A stretch of DNA of 64,000 nt from Hyparrhenia diplandra (taxonomy: Eukaryota; Streptophyta; Magnoliopsida; Poales; Poaceae), in NCBI GenBank assembly GCA_015847255.1, contig JADLZK010001168.1, positions 1-64,000 on the forward strand, read 5' to 3'. The notes under the pieces were generated by a model. The model was given only the letters and a program-made list of their open reading frames with translations, was not told the origin of the DNA and did not search any database. Below, piece by piece: positions 40,053 to 51,516 of this stretch; within the stretch, counting starts at the first letter, position 1, and each line of letters opens with the position of its first letter. Both the position numbers and the translations under genes were made by a program.

Positions 40053-40440
40053 TTAAGTAGGGACACCATCCTGAATGGCATAGGTACAAATCTCTCCACA
40101 AATGCAGCAACCAAGAAGTCTGACAAGGTTTCTGTGCTGCAATTTGGCAACCAGAACTACTTCATTTCTGAATTCCTCTGCATCTTGCCAAAACGCCTTT
40201 TGATTGCAACTTCTTTCTTCTATCCCAGCACACCCTGCAGGTCTGCACGCCATTAGTAATTTAATAAAAATACAGTAAAAAAAATAATAAAAAGTAAGTG
40301 GAAAAATTTTCATACTACTATTGTTCAAGATATTCTTTTATTACCTTATAAACCTTCCCAAATCCACCTTGACCTTGACTAAGCATATCTGTTGCAGTAA
40401 CAATTTTCTTCAAAGCTAATAACTGGAAGCTCTTGATCTT
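40053..40440 (-). pseudogene. Receptor-like kinase fragment (kinase N-lobe)
   Basis: On the minus strand, sequence near 40345-40400 codes ATDMLSQGQGGFGKVYK, the glycine-rich loop of a plant receptor-like kinase. After an intron-like gap, 40120-40200 codes EFRNEVVLVAKLQHRNLVRL then LGCCI, the alphaC to beta4 region of cysteine-rich or S-domain receptor kinases. The VAIK lysine segment is not clearly preserved, and no HRD, DFG or C-lobe follows before 40050. Only two exons' worth remain, so this is a decayed or transposon-captured fragment. Confidence 0.75.
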
Positions 40441-40960
40441 CACCACCAAGTTCATGTGACGCTGTAAGTATCAAAACCATCGCTTTCGTGTGGATACTCT
40501 TGCTTCGATATTGGCCTGACGAACTATATATCAGTATGAATCCTTTGCTAGTACTTGTCAGAGTAATTGTGCAGGAATTTTGAATTTTGTATCATTATGA
40601 CAATCAAAGTTTTGGTAATGTCCACAGTGGCATTGGCATATGCCAAAAACAACACATGATCTCTGTTGTAATGAAATTTATCTAAAGACCAAAGGCTGAA
40701 TAATGGAATGATGCTAACATTTTCATATATAAACCAGCATTAAGTACCTTCAAATCACAGCAGTGAAGTAAACAAATGTAGGTAAGACTAAAGCAGGAGG
40801 CTAACTAAGAATAGATGAGAAGCCATATGATGTCCGAGCCTAGATCGATAGAGCGGAACACCGCTGCCCACTGGAATAAAGGAGTGGAGCAGCAGGAAGG
40901 GGATAGCTGACTGACGAGATTACAGTTGGGCCGACTGAAGTTCCGGTGATCAGATCCGCC
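40441..40960. other. Unclassified DNA beside the kinase fragment
   Basis: No gene is supported. Short open frames only. It may contain introns or 3' sequence of the candidate minus-strand transcript described at 40960-42382. Confidence 0.3.
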
Positions 40961-41270
40961 GCGATGGCCTGCGGCGGCGGCGCCCAAATGTATTGCTATG
41001 AAGGCACATGCATACCGGTTGGGGAGGAGGCCGGCGTCCTGTTCTCTTCCTTGAAGAAGGACGTGACCTTGGCGGCCTGGTCGTCCTGCACTTCGTGACC
41101 TCGCCGCGCAAACAGAAAGAGAATCGCTAGCAATGTGTGAAGTAATTTTATCAGACGATCGATAAACATTGATGTTTGAAACGACATGAACCAACCCGGG
41201 AAAAACAATAATAAACACGTTAATTTACCTTGATTTTGTCCTCAACGCCCTCGCCCATCAGGTGCTGCGG
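40960..41270 (-). other. Candidate small gene or gene remnant, function unknown
   Basis: Two exon-like pieces lie on the minus strand. The first (about 41232-41270) codes QHLMGEGVEDKIK and ends at a donor-like AAG|GTAAAT. The second (about 41015-41094) follows an AG and codes DDQAAKVTSFFKEENRTPAS before another GTATG donor. The pieces would splice to a short acidic polypeptide. I do not recognise the family. The first piece also lies in both copies of the adjacent tandem duplication. Confidence 0.3.
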
Positions 41271-42382
41271 TACCATTGATCTGCGGCTGGGCCTCGTCGT
41301 TGCCGGCGATCAGGTGCAACCGCACCGAGGAACAGACGACACTTACCCTCCGGGCTCCGGCGCTCGACGCCGCGATGATGCAGTGGTGGGCGCCCGACGG
41401 TGGCGTCGCCCTTGGCCGCAGCCGCCGCCGTGAGGTGACTCCCGCGATGAGATCGATCGGCGCGAGGAGTTGGAGTCGTTGTAGTCGACTGATCCGGCGG
41501 CGTGGATGCGATCGCCGCCAGGCCCGATCGCGAGCACAATGATCGCCGCCAGTTAGATCCCGTGGATCCCGTCGCTGGTGGTGGTGGTGACGCTTAGGCC
41601 TCCGCTGGCGTTGTGTTTTTTTTTTTAGGTTCTCACGCCGTAGGGAGTCGGGAATTGAACGCCGGCGGCCGCGTGAGATTGTGCCCGGCGGGGACGGCTT
41701 GTGTAAGACCATTACACAAACTTTCGATCTGGACCCTCCGTTCGTGGATCTGTTGGTTGTTAATCGTCGGTCCAAAAATAGAAAGAAGTGGCGCCTTATA
41801 GTAGAGATTTTGTCCTCAACGCCCTCGCCCATCAGGTGCTGCGGTACCATTGATCTGCGGCTGGGCCTCGTTGTTGCCGGCGATCAGGTGCAACCGCACC
41901 GAGGAACAGACGACGCTTACCCTCCGGGCTCCGGCGCTCGACGCCGCGATGATGCGATGGTGGACGCCGACGGTGGCGTCGCCCTTGGCCGCGGCCGCCG
42001 TGAGGTGACTCCCGCGATGAGATCGATCGGCGCGAGGAGGAGTTGGAGCCGTTGCAGTCGGACCGATCCGGCGGCGTGGATGCGATCGCCGCCCAGGCCC
42101 GATCGCGAGCACCATGATCGCCGCCAGTTAGATCCCGTGGATCCCGTCGCTGGTGGTGGTGGTGACGCTAGGCCTCCTGCTGGCGTTGTGTTTTTTTTTT
42201 AGGTTCTCACGCCGTAGGGAGTCGGGAATCGAACGCCGAAGCGACGCGTGAGATTGTGCCGGCGGGACGGCTTGTGTAAGACCATTACACAAACTTTCGA
42301 TCTGGACCCTCCGTTCGTGGATCTGTTGGTTGTTAATCGTCGGTCCAAAAATAGAAAGAAGTGGCGCCTTATAGTAGAGATT
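41232..42382. repeat. Tandem duplication, two ~574-bp units
   Basis: Units 41232-41805 and 41806-42382 are near-identical and head to tail. Each begins GATTTTGTCCTCAACGCCCT, includes GGTGCTGCGGTACCATTGAT, a short T-tract followed by AGGTTCTCACGCCGTAG, and ends GCGCCTTATAGTAGAGATT. Differences are small indels, such as loss of a few bases in the GC-rich half. The 9-base GTAGAGATT junction marks the boundary. No transposon termini are visible, so unequal exchange or replication slippage is more likely than insertion. Confidence 0.85.
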
Positions 42383-43645
42383 ACATCATAGAGCGCATTC
42401 GAAAAACTAAGGCGAGACTGACAATCTCAAGATCGATGAAGACACTAAATAAATCCAACAAAATAGAGCATCCGCATCCATTCAACCGGTAGATTTTAAG
42501 ATTCCTTCAAAAAAAAAAAACCGGTAGATTTTAAGATTGACGAAATTACCACGGGAGTCTTGTATTGAAAGAACAATTAATGTTGTTACATCCCACCGAA
42601 TTTCCTGTCATGAATGTTAAGCGGACGCCGTCAAGCCTAGCGTCAGAAAAATAATACGCCTCCCGTTGAGGTGCCGCTCTTCACGCCGCGGAATATATTG
42701 TACACTACTGTACATCCGCTAGTCGTGCGTGCGGCGTACATCATTAGCCTACGACTACTGCCATACTGCCTAGTGCCTACTCTATGTAGTAGGCCACAGT
42801 CCACAGTCCACAGGACGACTACTGGGCATTTTCAGATTTCCTTGTCCTTGTCCTTGGAGGACAGGACATCCTATGTTATTCCTACCTACTCCTGTTTCCT
42901 CTGTTCCATAGAGTTCGTCGTTTTTGACTTTTAAATTTCATGTTTGACCATCCGTCTTATTCAAAATATTTATAAAAATTATAAAATAAATTAATCAATA
43001 TTCAAGTATCTTTATTGATAAAATAAGTCACAACAAAATAAATTATATTTATGCAAAAATTTGAATAAGACGAAGCATTAAAAAAGATGGCACGGAATCC
43101 GGGCCGACGGACTCGGTGGGACGGATGGAGTAGGTGAGAGAGGTAGACGAGCTTAGGATCACGTCACTGAGCTGCCGGAGCACATGCGTTCAGCTCTCCT
43201 CTCTGCGCCGAAAAGAGAAGGATGGATGGATTGGGACCGGACATACGTGCAAATCAAATTCGGATAGCCCAGTATTTGCATTTTAATATTGGTTTTTAAA
43301 TATAGATCTAGAATTGGGTAGAGAATAGTAGTGAAAAAGGATGATTCATATACATTCATCTCGCAGTAGAATTGGATACAAAATACGGATCTCTGTATTG
43401 ATGTTTTATTGAATATCTTATCGGATGATTTACATCGAAATCCAAGAGACATTAGTAATTAGGAGTAAGTTTGCAAAAGGATCTGCTATTTAACTACTCA
43501 AAACAATCAGATTTGTCATCCTAAAAATATTCTATTCGCTATCACAAACAAAAAGAAGAAGGCAAGAACAAAACAATCCATAGTTGGCAAAAACCAATCA
43601 AAACTATGGCACACGAGTTGCTCATCAGCAGGGTAGGCTAGCTAA
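42383..43645. other. Intergenic DNA with a probable MITE remnant
   Basis: The part from about 42915 to 43135 is AT-rich with a partly palindromic layout: CATCCGTCTTATTCAAAATA pairs in inverted form with TTTGAATAAGACGAAGC, and the right side ends near ACGGATGGAGTA. That fits a decayed MITE. The rest holds no recognised gene. Confidence 0.4.
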
Positions 43646-43659
43646 GCTTTTCCCTCGCC

Positions 43660-44890
43660 CCTTTACGAATGAAGTGTTTAGTATATGATCGCCATAAGGA
43701 CTTGATATCATTGTGAATCTTTTTTTTTTTTTGTCCTTAGGCGCAAGAGTTAGAAATGGGGTGTGATAGAATTGCATAGGCTAAGGTTTGTCATGGTTAA
43801 TCTTTAAATCCCCAATTCACCTCCCTCTTGGGGTCATTCGGTCCTCACACCATTCCAAGAAGTAAATATTGAGAGTTAACCCTTAAATGCTACCGGTGGT
43901 CTTGCTTGGATTTCATTGAGATACTATTGAAGGCTTGTTGTTGTTGATGACTCCATCACTTAGACGGCTGATCGAGGATCGTCTTTTTTGTTGAGGAGGT
44001 GTATATGGTTTAAAACCCATGTGTACTCACTTGTTAAGAGGAGCAAAACAATGCCTCCATGACGTTTGGTGTCCCAACGTGGATTAGGGTGCTGAGGCAA
44101 AACTAGATACCAACCGGAGAAAAACAGAATTGTCCTTTTTGCCTTGCTTCTGTTCTTGCATTACTTTTCTTCTAGAATATTAGCTTTAGGTTGTTGTGTG
44201 CAAGTTTCTTTGCATGCCAACTGGGATTTATTAGTAGAGTGCTTAGCATAGGTTTTAAGGAGGTGTGTACATGGTTTGAAACCTGCCATGCCAGAGTGGA
44301 GAATATGGGTATTCACTTGTGGAGAGGAGCAAAACCTAGTCTTGGTGACCTTTGTTGTCCCAACATGGATTAGGTGTTGTGGCAAAACCCTATACCAAGG
44401 GGAGAAAAAAAAAAACAGTTGTCTTTTTTTGCCTTGCTTTCGCTCTTGCATTACTTCTCATCTTAGCTTTAGTTTGTTGTGTGCAAGTTTCATTGCATGC
44501 CAACTATTTATTGGTAGAGTGCTTAGCATAGGTTTTATTGTTGTATTAATTAAAAAAAAAGAGGGCAAACATACATTTAGAGTTGAAAACAAGGGCAGTA
44601 ATGTAATTATCCTTTTTTTTGTTGAGGACGTGTGTACATGGTTTGAAACCCGCCATCCATTTCAGAGTGGAGAATATGGTCATTCACTTGCGAAGAGGAG
44701 CAGAACCTAGTCTTGGTGAAGTTTGCCACGAACTTGTTTAGCTTAGCGGTCCTAAGGATTACCTAGTGTGCTTTTGTAGCAAAATTTAGGTGCCATTGTG
44801 TTGTGGGAGTTTAGACTTTGCACAAACTAAAGCTAGCATTGAACTTTTAGAGCCCAATTTACTTTCCTCTTGGACCATTAAATCCTTATT
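43660..44890. repeat. Degenerate LTR-like sequence with three imperfect internal repeats
   Basis: Two places, about 43810-43850 and 44855-44890, carry the CAATTCACCTCCCTCTTGGG-type phrase that commonly closes plant retrotransposon LTRs. Between them a ~260-350 bp unit occurs about three times (near 43990, 44255 and 44620). Each starts with GGAGGTGTGTACATGGTTTGA or similar and contains GAGGAGCAAAACCTAGTCTTGG; the first two also contain TAGAGTGCTTAGCATAGGTTT. No gag or pol coding sequence remains. Probably old solo or rearranged LTRs. Confidence 0.5.
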
Positions 44891-45127
44891 GTAATGGGAT
44901 CTATACACCCTGGCTAGCTATTTTTTAGCTATGCCCAACCATTAGCCAGGGGCGCTTCATTATGTTCAGAGACATACGAAGTCGTCGAGATTCAAGATGT
45001 AGGGGCTAGGATGCAGCAATGTTCCCTTTGGAATTTTTACGGATGTACACACTCATCCATGAGTGATTAAGAACAAGATGACTAAACCATGTGCTACATG
45101 GCAGCGCTCTCTCCATTTCCAATATTA

Positions 45128-45232
45128 CTCTCTCCATTTCCAATTATAAGTCATTTTGACTTTTTTTGATTCATTCATATATAAATGGATAGACTAAAAA
45201 AGTCAAAGCGACTTGTAATTTGGAATGGAGTG
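45128..45232. mobile_element. Stowaway-like MITE, ~105 bp
   Basis: The left end ACTCTCTCCATTTCCAATTA and right end TAATTTGGAATGGAGTGA are inverted partners. Internal TAAGTCATTTTGACTTTTTT and AAAAAGTCAAAGCGACTTGT are also complementary, giving a nearly full-length hairpin. The form and size match the small Stowaway group of grasses. Confidence 0.7.
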
Positions 45233-46441
45233 ATTGCTTACAAGTCAATTTTGTTGCGCAACAAGGCTTTACTCAACATATTTTTACTAATAAATGAAAC
45301 ATGGTAAAAAAAAAAAGTCTTATCCTAAATTAAACATGGAATTCTAAGTTAATACAAACGGAAGGAATTATACATGTCAGATCAGCAGGGCATCCATCCA
45401 GCTCACGGGTGGCACTCACCTTTTCTTTTTGACCACCATGACCAGCTGAAATCAGCATCCTCCTCCGGTTTTGTCGTTTCGCAATTTCCGTGGTCTAAGA
45501 TGCCAAAAAATGACAAGACGATGACACGTTTTTCTTCCATATGCTTGACATGACTTGTCACCAAATATTATTCCACACCTACACGTACAGGTAAACTAGG
45601 TCAGGAATCCCTGCTTGGGACATCGTTTATAGTACGAGCACTGTAACTTTTTTAAGTTGCTCGTGCGAACTAGTGCAGCTTCTCGTCTCCCATCGATATG
45701 ATGATGAATCGGCGACGTCCTGGGAACCGGGACAACGGGGCAAGTTCACCGTGGGGCCGTGGAAAACGTCTCGCACGCGGACGCATGCGTCGCGCAGGTC
45801 CGGCACAGGTCCGGCACGGTGCCGCCGCGGCAGCGCCCACCCAAGCGATGGCGAGAGCTCGTGTTTGCCCACCCACCGCCGCACGCAGCCATCGACAGGG
45901 TCCAGGGGGCAAAATGCATGCACTGTGTTGTGCGCGGCAGGGGGCCGTGGGCACCTGCGCTTGTCCGGCATGCAGCATCTCTCTCTTGCCTGGCAACGTC
46001 CGTATTGTTCCCGTGGAGAAATTAGCCGGATCGGCGCGCGCGGGCTACCGGCGGATGCCGCGTCGCCGTCGCGCTAGCTGCCGCGCGCCGTGCCCGGCGG
46101 CCGGCCTAGCTACCTGTCGAGCTATAGCTCGCGGCCAAAGCTCCTGTACGTCCGATCGGTTGCCTTGTGAAACTTGTCCTCACTCGCGGCTGGTGGACAG
46201 CACAGTACGTGTGCTGTTTTTTCCATGGCAAAATGTTTATGCTATACTCCGTACATACGTACGCAATATATGATGCCTAAATTCAGCAAGTGCCAGCTTG
46301 GCAAACTTGCATTATGTTGCATGGCATGGCGATTTCATTCATTTTGTTGGTTGTGGACTTCAAAGTTTGGTTGCTAATGAGTAGTACTAGCTTAGAAGCC
46401 TTAGATCGTCTCCTTGATCCCAATACTTTTGCTGTTGAGCA
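45233..46441. other. Intergenic DNA
   Basis: A GC-rich patch at 45700-46130 gives overlapping open frames on both strands, none with a recognisable motif. No gene is supported. Confidence 0.4.
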
Positions 46442-46590
46442 TGCTTAACCTACCACTTATAATCTGTAGGACAGTGTGTTCACACGGGTGACTCGGGGGC
46501 GACCTCATTATCGCCCTAGGGTCCCTCCCCTCCCGTCCGTCATCGCCGCCCACTTGCGCATTGTGGCAACGGCGAGACAGACCACCCCCC

Positions 46591-46622
<32 letters not shown>

Positions 46623-47127
46623 TGTTCACTCCTCCCTCTCTTCAGCTCCTCCACCTCCCCCTCCACCTTCTTCACTTTCAGGAGTGTCGGCGGTGGAGGG
46701 GGCGGATCCGGTGTGCCAGTGCTCAGATCTCCTCCATTGATGATGATTGCGTTCGGGTTGTCCTGTGTGCCTACCGGGCGGCGGTGGCCCCTCCACCCAC
46801 TCCTTCCCTATCGGGAAACAGCAACAACCCCCACACAGATCCACCCCATGCATGGGGCCGAATCTGGCGTACAGGGTGGCCGGTTTTGCGGCGACCCCTG
46901 TCCATCTCCGTGGCCAGCTCATCGGCGGTCAGTGGTGGCAACCGGCCGGATCCATCCTCGATCGATGGGGTCGGATCCAGCGCTCCGGTGGTCCTATATA
47001 TGGTCGGCAACGACACTCCGTATGGTTGCATCTTCTACTATGGCATTGTCCGACTGCGTAGCCAGGCCCCTACGATCATGAAATATGGATAGAAGACCCG
47101 ATCGCGAAAAAAAAGTGTGCTTAACCT
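46442..47127 (+). mobile_element. Poly(A)-ended retroposon-like insertion with 10-bp flanking repeat
   Basis: TGCTTAACCT occurs at 46442-46451 and again at 47118-47127. Between them lies a ~660-bp GC-rich block that ends in GCGAAAAAAAAGTG, as expected for a retroposed copy with a short A-tail. It includes an internal run of about 25 A residues near 46590-46615. No RT or tRNA-like promoter was recognised, so the source is unknown. Confidence 0.45.
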
Positions 47128-47450
47128 GTTGGCACGTACAACAAACATCTTGAGATTGCAACCAAACACATTCATAAATCGACTCTGCGGTTAGAAGGGA
47201 AGAGGTCATTATTTCCAACACCATGGTACCAGATGAATAACGTGGCATTGATCCATCTTTTCTAACTAAACAATGCTGAATAGTCCTAAAAAATTTCAGT
47301 AGCTCTCGCGCGAGTCACCGTACATATAGCTCCAAATGCTCGGCGACATTTTTCTGAAACGGTGATTACGTGCGTTGGTCCATCTGCTGCGTGTACGTCC
47401 GGCATCACACCCTGGCCTACCACCTGCACCTGGTCACCTACTCTCCTGTA

Positions 47451-47832
47451 GGCTGTCTCCAACAACTGACCTTAAATTTGATACCTATTCGACAATTATA
47501 AGTGACGTACAGGGAAAGAGTCGGGTACCCAGAACCTTTCGTTTCCAACAGCAAACTCAAAAGAAGAGAGGAGCCGGCGGAGCAGGCAGACGCATGGCCG
47601 CATGCAGGAAGACAGGAGCGTGGAGGGGAGGAGAGGAGTGCGCGGAGGGGAGGGAAAGGACATGCACAGGATTTGCGTGGAGTGGAGAGAGGGTATGCAT
47701 ATTTACCTGGTGGATCGGCTCCTACGCAAAATGCCAGCTTCGGTTGCGTCATCTGTTGGAGAACAAATTTATCACCTAAATACACTGTACACTACCTTAT
47801 TTGAGTTTTGCCTATCTTGTTGGAGATAGCCT
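47451..47832. mobile_element. Small TIR element, GGCTGTCTCCAACAA ends
   Basis: The left end GGCTGTCTCCAACAA and right end TTGTTGGAGATAGCC are inverted repeats differing at one position. TA flanks both sides, a 2-bp target duplication. The 380-bp interior is GC-rich and shows no transposase. It would be a MITE; the superfamily is not certain. Confidence 0.6.
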
Positions 47833-47879
47833 AACACTACATCAGCTACCCATGGCCGTGCCACTGTATAAAAGCATAG

Positions 47880-48330
47880 TTCGATCGCCTCCAACTCTCC
47901 AAGCAAACGCGTACACTGCTCCATTTGATCACCAGCGCTGTCTAAGCTCTGCATAAACGGCGGCAATAGTCCATGATCCGCCAGCAGGCGAGCTGCCAAG
48001 GCCGAAGGATAGGAATGTGGCGCGGCCGCCGCTGGGGGCTGCGAGTGCGCCATGGCGGCGTCCGGCTGCGCCTGCTGCTCCGGGTACGCCTGCGCTTGTC
48101 CGGCATCGTCGGTCAGCTCCTCCGGAGCGTGGAGGAACTCAGGTGCCGCCGCGGACCCGAAGGCCGGGCCTGCAGGTGGTCGGCAACGAGAGCGTCATCA
48201 GGGCCGGTGCAATGTCGTCGCGCCCGGCTTCCAGAGAGAGACCAGAGCTCCTTCTACGCGGAGGCCATCGCCGACTGCCTCGAGTTCATCAAGAGCAGGT
48301 CGTCCTACCGTACGTCCTGTGAATGATGGT
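47880..48330 (+). pseudogene. Possible decayed small protein gene
   Basis: On the plus strand, 48239-48310 codes SFYAEAIADCLEFIKSRSSY in a different frame from an upstream basic, Leu/Arg-rich stretch (LRLLLRVRLRLSGIVGQLLR). Together they resemble a short grass protein broken by an indel. The minus strand over the same bases has a 93-aa open frame without motif. No family name can be given. Confidence 0.25.
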
Positions 48331-48622
48331 AGGGTTTAGTGTCGTCTTTAGTGTCCCCCCACCTATATCTTTCCATCATTTCATTTGTCTTTTTTTGGTT
48401 TGGTATAGCCTTACTAATTAGTGTGATAACTGTACCTAGATTTCTATGATTGGTGTGAAATAATGATCAGTTCATATGCCAGCCAGTGAAGTTGAGGCTG
48501 TGATTGCTCCTTATACGTGTAACGTGTATATTAAAATTAACAACAATGTGTGATTGCAAGGAGCTGCTGAATTTATGGAATGCTGGCGACAATCAGAGAT
48601 CCGGGAGCTGAGTCTTGGCTTT

Positions 48623-51516
48623 CAAGATTTTAATTTTTTTTTTTGAAAGGACGGCAAAAGCTTTGCCACGATTTCTGTTAGACGAATAAAGAAAAATTGC
48701 AAGTGTCAGCCCAGTTTTTTGACTGAAAACCAGGCCATAAAAACCATACAATTATGGAGGGTACCCTACTCCACCTGCACAACTAGGTACCAAGTCAACT
48801 CAACTCGTGCCACGACTAGAGCCCACTCAACTCCTTGCTTGGTCGGACTGAGACATCGACACAAGCATCAAACTTGATAAAGCAATCAGCACCACTACTA
48901 CAGAATTGATTTTGCATGGTGTTCAGATTTGATTTTCCGTGGCGGGCATTTGAGAAACCGCCACGGAAAATACCTTAATTAACCGTGGCGGTTATTTTTG
49001 ATTAACCGTGGCAGTTATAATGTCCGCCACGGTAAATCGATTAACCGTGGCGGTTTTTATAACTGGCCCGCCACGGAAAAGAAAGTCCAGTGGCTCAGCC
49101 CAATAAGAACCTTTGAGCCCACTATGACATCAAGTGTATAAAAAGAACACTCCACTCTTCTAACCCTAACACCGAGCCCGTCACCGCCTCTTCACGCGGC
49201 CGCCCCTCCCCGACACATCGACCCGGCCTTCTCCCTCCCTCCCCTCCCCATTCCTCCCCGCGCAGGCGGCGGCGCTGGCGCGGCGGCGGCGCTCCGACGG
49301 TGTGCGGGCGGCGCCCGACGGCGGTGTGCGGGTGGCGCCCGACGGCGCCAGGCGGGCGGGCGGGTGGCGCTCGACGGCGGCGCGCGGGCAACGCCGAGCG
49401 GTGCAGCGGCGGCTCCTCCGCTGCGTAGCGCGCGGGCGGCGCGCGAAGCCCCCCACCGGGCGCCCCCCAGCCCGACGGTGGCGGATCCGCGGATCACGGC
49501 GGTTCGTGTGGATGCGGCTTGATCCGCCGATCCAGTCGGGCGGCGAGGATCCGACGCAGCTAGGCCGCCGGTGGCGCCCTTCGCGCTTGGATCCGGGCGG
49601 CGCGGATCTAGCGGCGGCGGCGGCGGCGACCAGCAGCGGGCGGCGGTGGCACCACGACGGGCGGCGATGGATGGGGCTCGTGGACGGCCCCGGATGGGCT
49701 TCCGTGGGCTTTAGGGTTTTTTTATTTTTTTTTTTTTTATTAACGGTGGCGGGCAAAAACCGCCACCGTAGTTCCGCTATTTTCCGTGACCCTCGGGCGG
49801 TGGCGGCGTAAAAACCGCCACCGTAAATCTAGTTTGCCCGCCACCTAAGTTCTTTTATGAAGTGCACTCAACTCACGCCGCCACTTGAAGAAGGTGGCCG
49901 ACGCCCACTCAACTCAACTCTACTAGAACTACTCGGTCGGATTGGGTCATCGACACGAGCCGTTGGATTGGGACATCAACACGGCACAACTACTTCAAGG
50001 AAAAAGCAAAAGAAGCAAAACTACTCCTAATCCACCACTAGCACAACCCATCGGGCACAACAACGGAAACGACAGCTAGGCCCCGCCACAAGACGCCCAG
50101 ACCGGGTCCAAATCCACAACGACGCCCTCAAGAGGGAAACGACGCCCAAGCGCCGCCGTCGTTTGTCCAAGAAGGACTGGGTTCTCACCCGTGGATATTG
50201 CAGGGAACACGACGCCCTCAACAGGGAGAACGACACCCGCAGGTGTCGCCGTCGCTAGGCTTTCGCCCAAAATACCCACCGCACAGACCCTAACCAAGAC
50301 ATCAGGTCCCCAGCAGACACCAACGCCGTCATTGCCGGACTGCGAAGCCACACCACCGAATGGTCGACGCGCCCAGCCTACGCAGTAGCCGCAAAGTCGT
50401 GCCAGCACCACACCAATCAGACCACATGCGAAGACCGACCTCCCGCCACCGTACACGTCCACTAGCCGCACCACCCACCGCCACGCCCATCCATCGAAGC
50501 CGTCGCCGACCAGCCATGGGGGTGCCGGAACAGGAATAGGTCCTAGACCAGTGCCCCAACGACGCCGAAGCCTCCGTCCTCACCACAACTTCCCCGCGAC
50601 GGCAGTCAAGGCCAAGGGGGAGGGACGACATAGACGAGGACCGCCCCCCAACGCCAGCATGCACCCCAGCCACAGCCGCAGAGTAGCCACCATGAAGAAG
50701 AAGGAGAGGGCAAGCAGAGGGAGAGGGAACCCTGCCGCTGCCCCCTGCGCCCGTAGGCATAGCGGAGAAGAGCAGCCGCAACTGGGCATGGTACCACCGA
50801 CAGCACCACCATGGTACCGCGGGGGTGCCAAATTCCCAGCGGCCATGTCACCACGGCATCGCCAAAGAAGCCCACTCACCACCGCCGCCGGCCGTTGACC
50901 CCGGGCCGGAGCGTGGGGGATGGGGGCCCAAACCATAAGCAACCGCCGCCCATAGCACCTCCGCTGGAGCGAGTCGCCTTCACCCGACCACCACCACCAT
51001 CGGGCGACGCGGGACCGCCGCCCTCACCGGCGCATGCCCGCCGCCCGGCCTGGCGAGATTGGCACGCAAAGACCACCACCGACGCGAGGCCCGATGCGTG
51101 CACGGTCGTCGGCCCGGCCGACGCACCTCCTCCGCCGTCGGGCGTCCCGCCCGCCGTCGCCTTCCCCGACTCCACCGCCGCCCACGCCGCAGATCCGAGG
51201 CGGACACGCCGGATCCGCCACAAGGGCCCCGGATCCGCCGCCAAGACCCGCCATCACCACCATGGCCAGCCGGTTCGCCGAGCTCCGTTCCCGCCCGAAC
51301 GGACACTCATCGCCGCCGCAGGGAAGACCCCGCCGCCACCGCCCTAGGGGCCGACGCGGGCTTCCGGCCGACCCCTCCGGTGGTGGCGAGGGCAGGGGCG
51401 GAGGGAATGGGGGAGTGGCGGCGGAGGGCGCGGCGTCCGCCCGAGCCGCCGAGCGGGAGGCGGACGCGGGCGTTTTCGTCAAGACTCCTTTCTGAACGAT
51501 CCAAGATTTTAATTTT
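48623..51516 (-). mobile_element. GC-rich non-autonomous retroposon, copy A
   Basis: CAAGATTTTAATTTT (15 bp) lies at 48623-48637 and 51502-51516 as a target-site duplication. The element between is in minus orientation: its poly(A) tail reads as poly-T at 48638-48644, followed by GAAAGGACGGCAAAAGCTTT, the signature 3' end of grass L1-type LINEs. Without the CACTA insertion it is about 1.9 kb. The 5' part is strongly GC-rich, with open frames in several frames but no endonuclease or reverse transcriptase. It shares its 3' region with copy B at 61154-63295. The likely route is mobilisation in trans by LINE proteins. Confidence 0.8.
48893..49864. mobile_element. Non-autonomous CACTA (En/Spm) element
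   Basis: The left end is CACTACTACAGAATTG and the right end is GTTCTTTTATGAAGTG, imperfect inverted ends of the CACTA type. CAC flanks both sides (48890-48892 and 49865-49867), the 3-bp target duplication of this superfamily. Subterminal repeats are clear: the motif CCGTGGCGG and its inverse CCGCCACGG occur repeatedly at 48935-49080 and, as CCGCCACCG forms, at 49740-49830. The GC-rich middle (49180-49690) has long open frames on both strands without a transposase motif. Length 972 bp. Confidence 0.88.
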
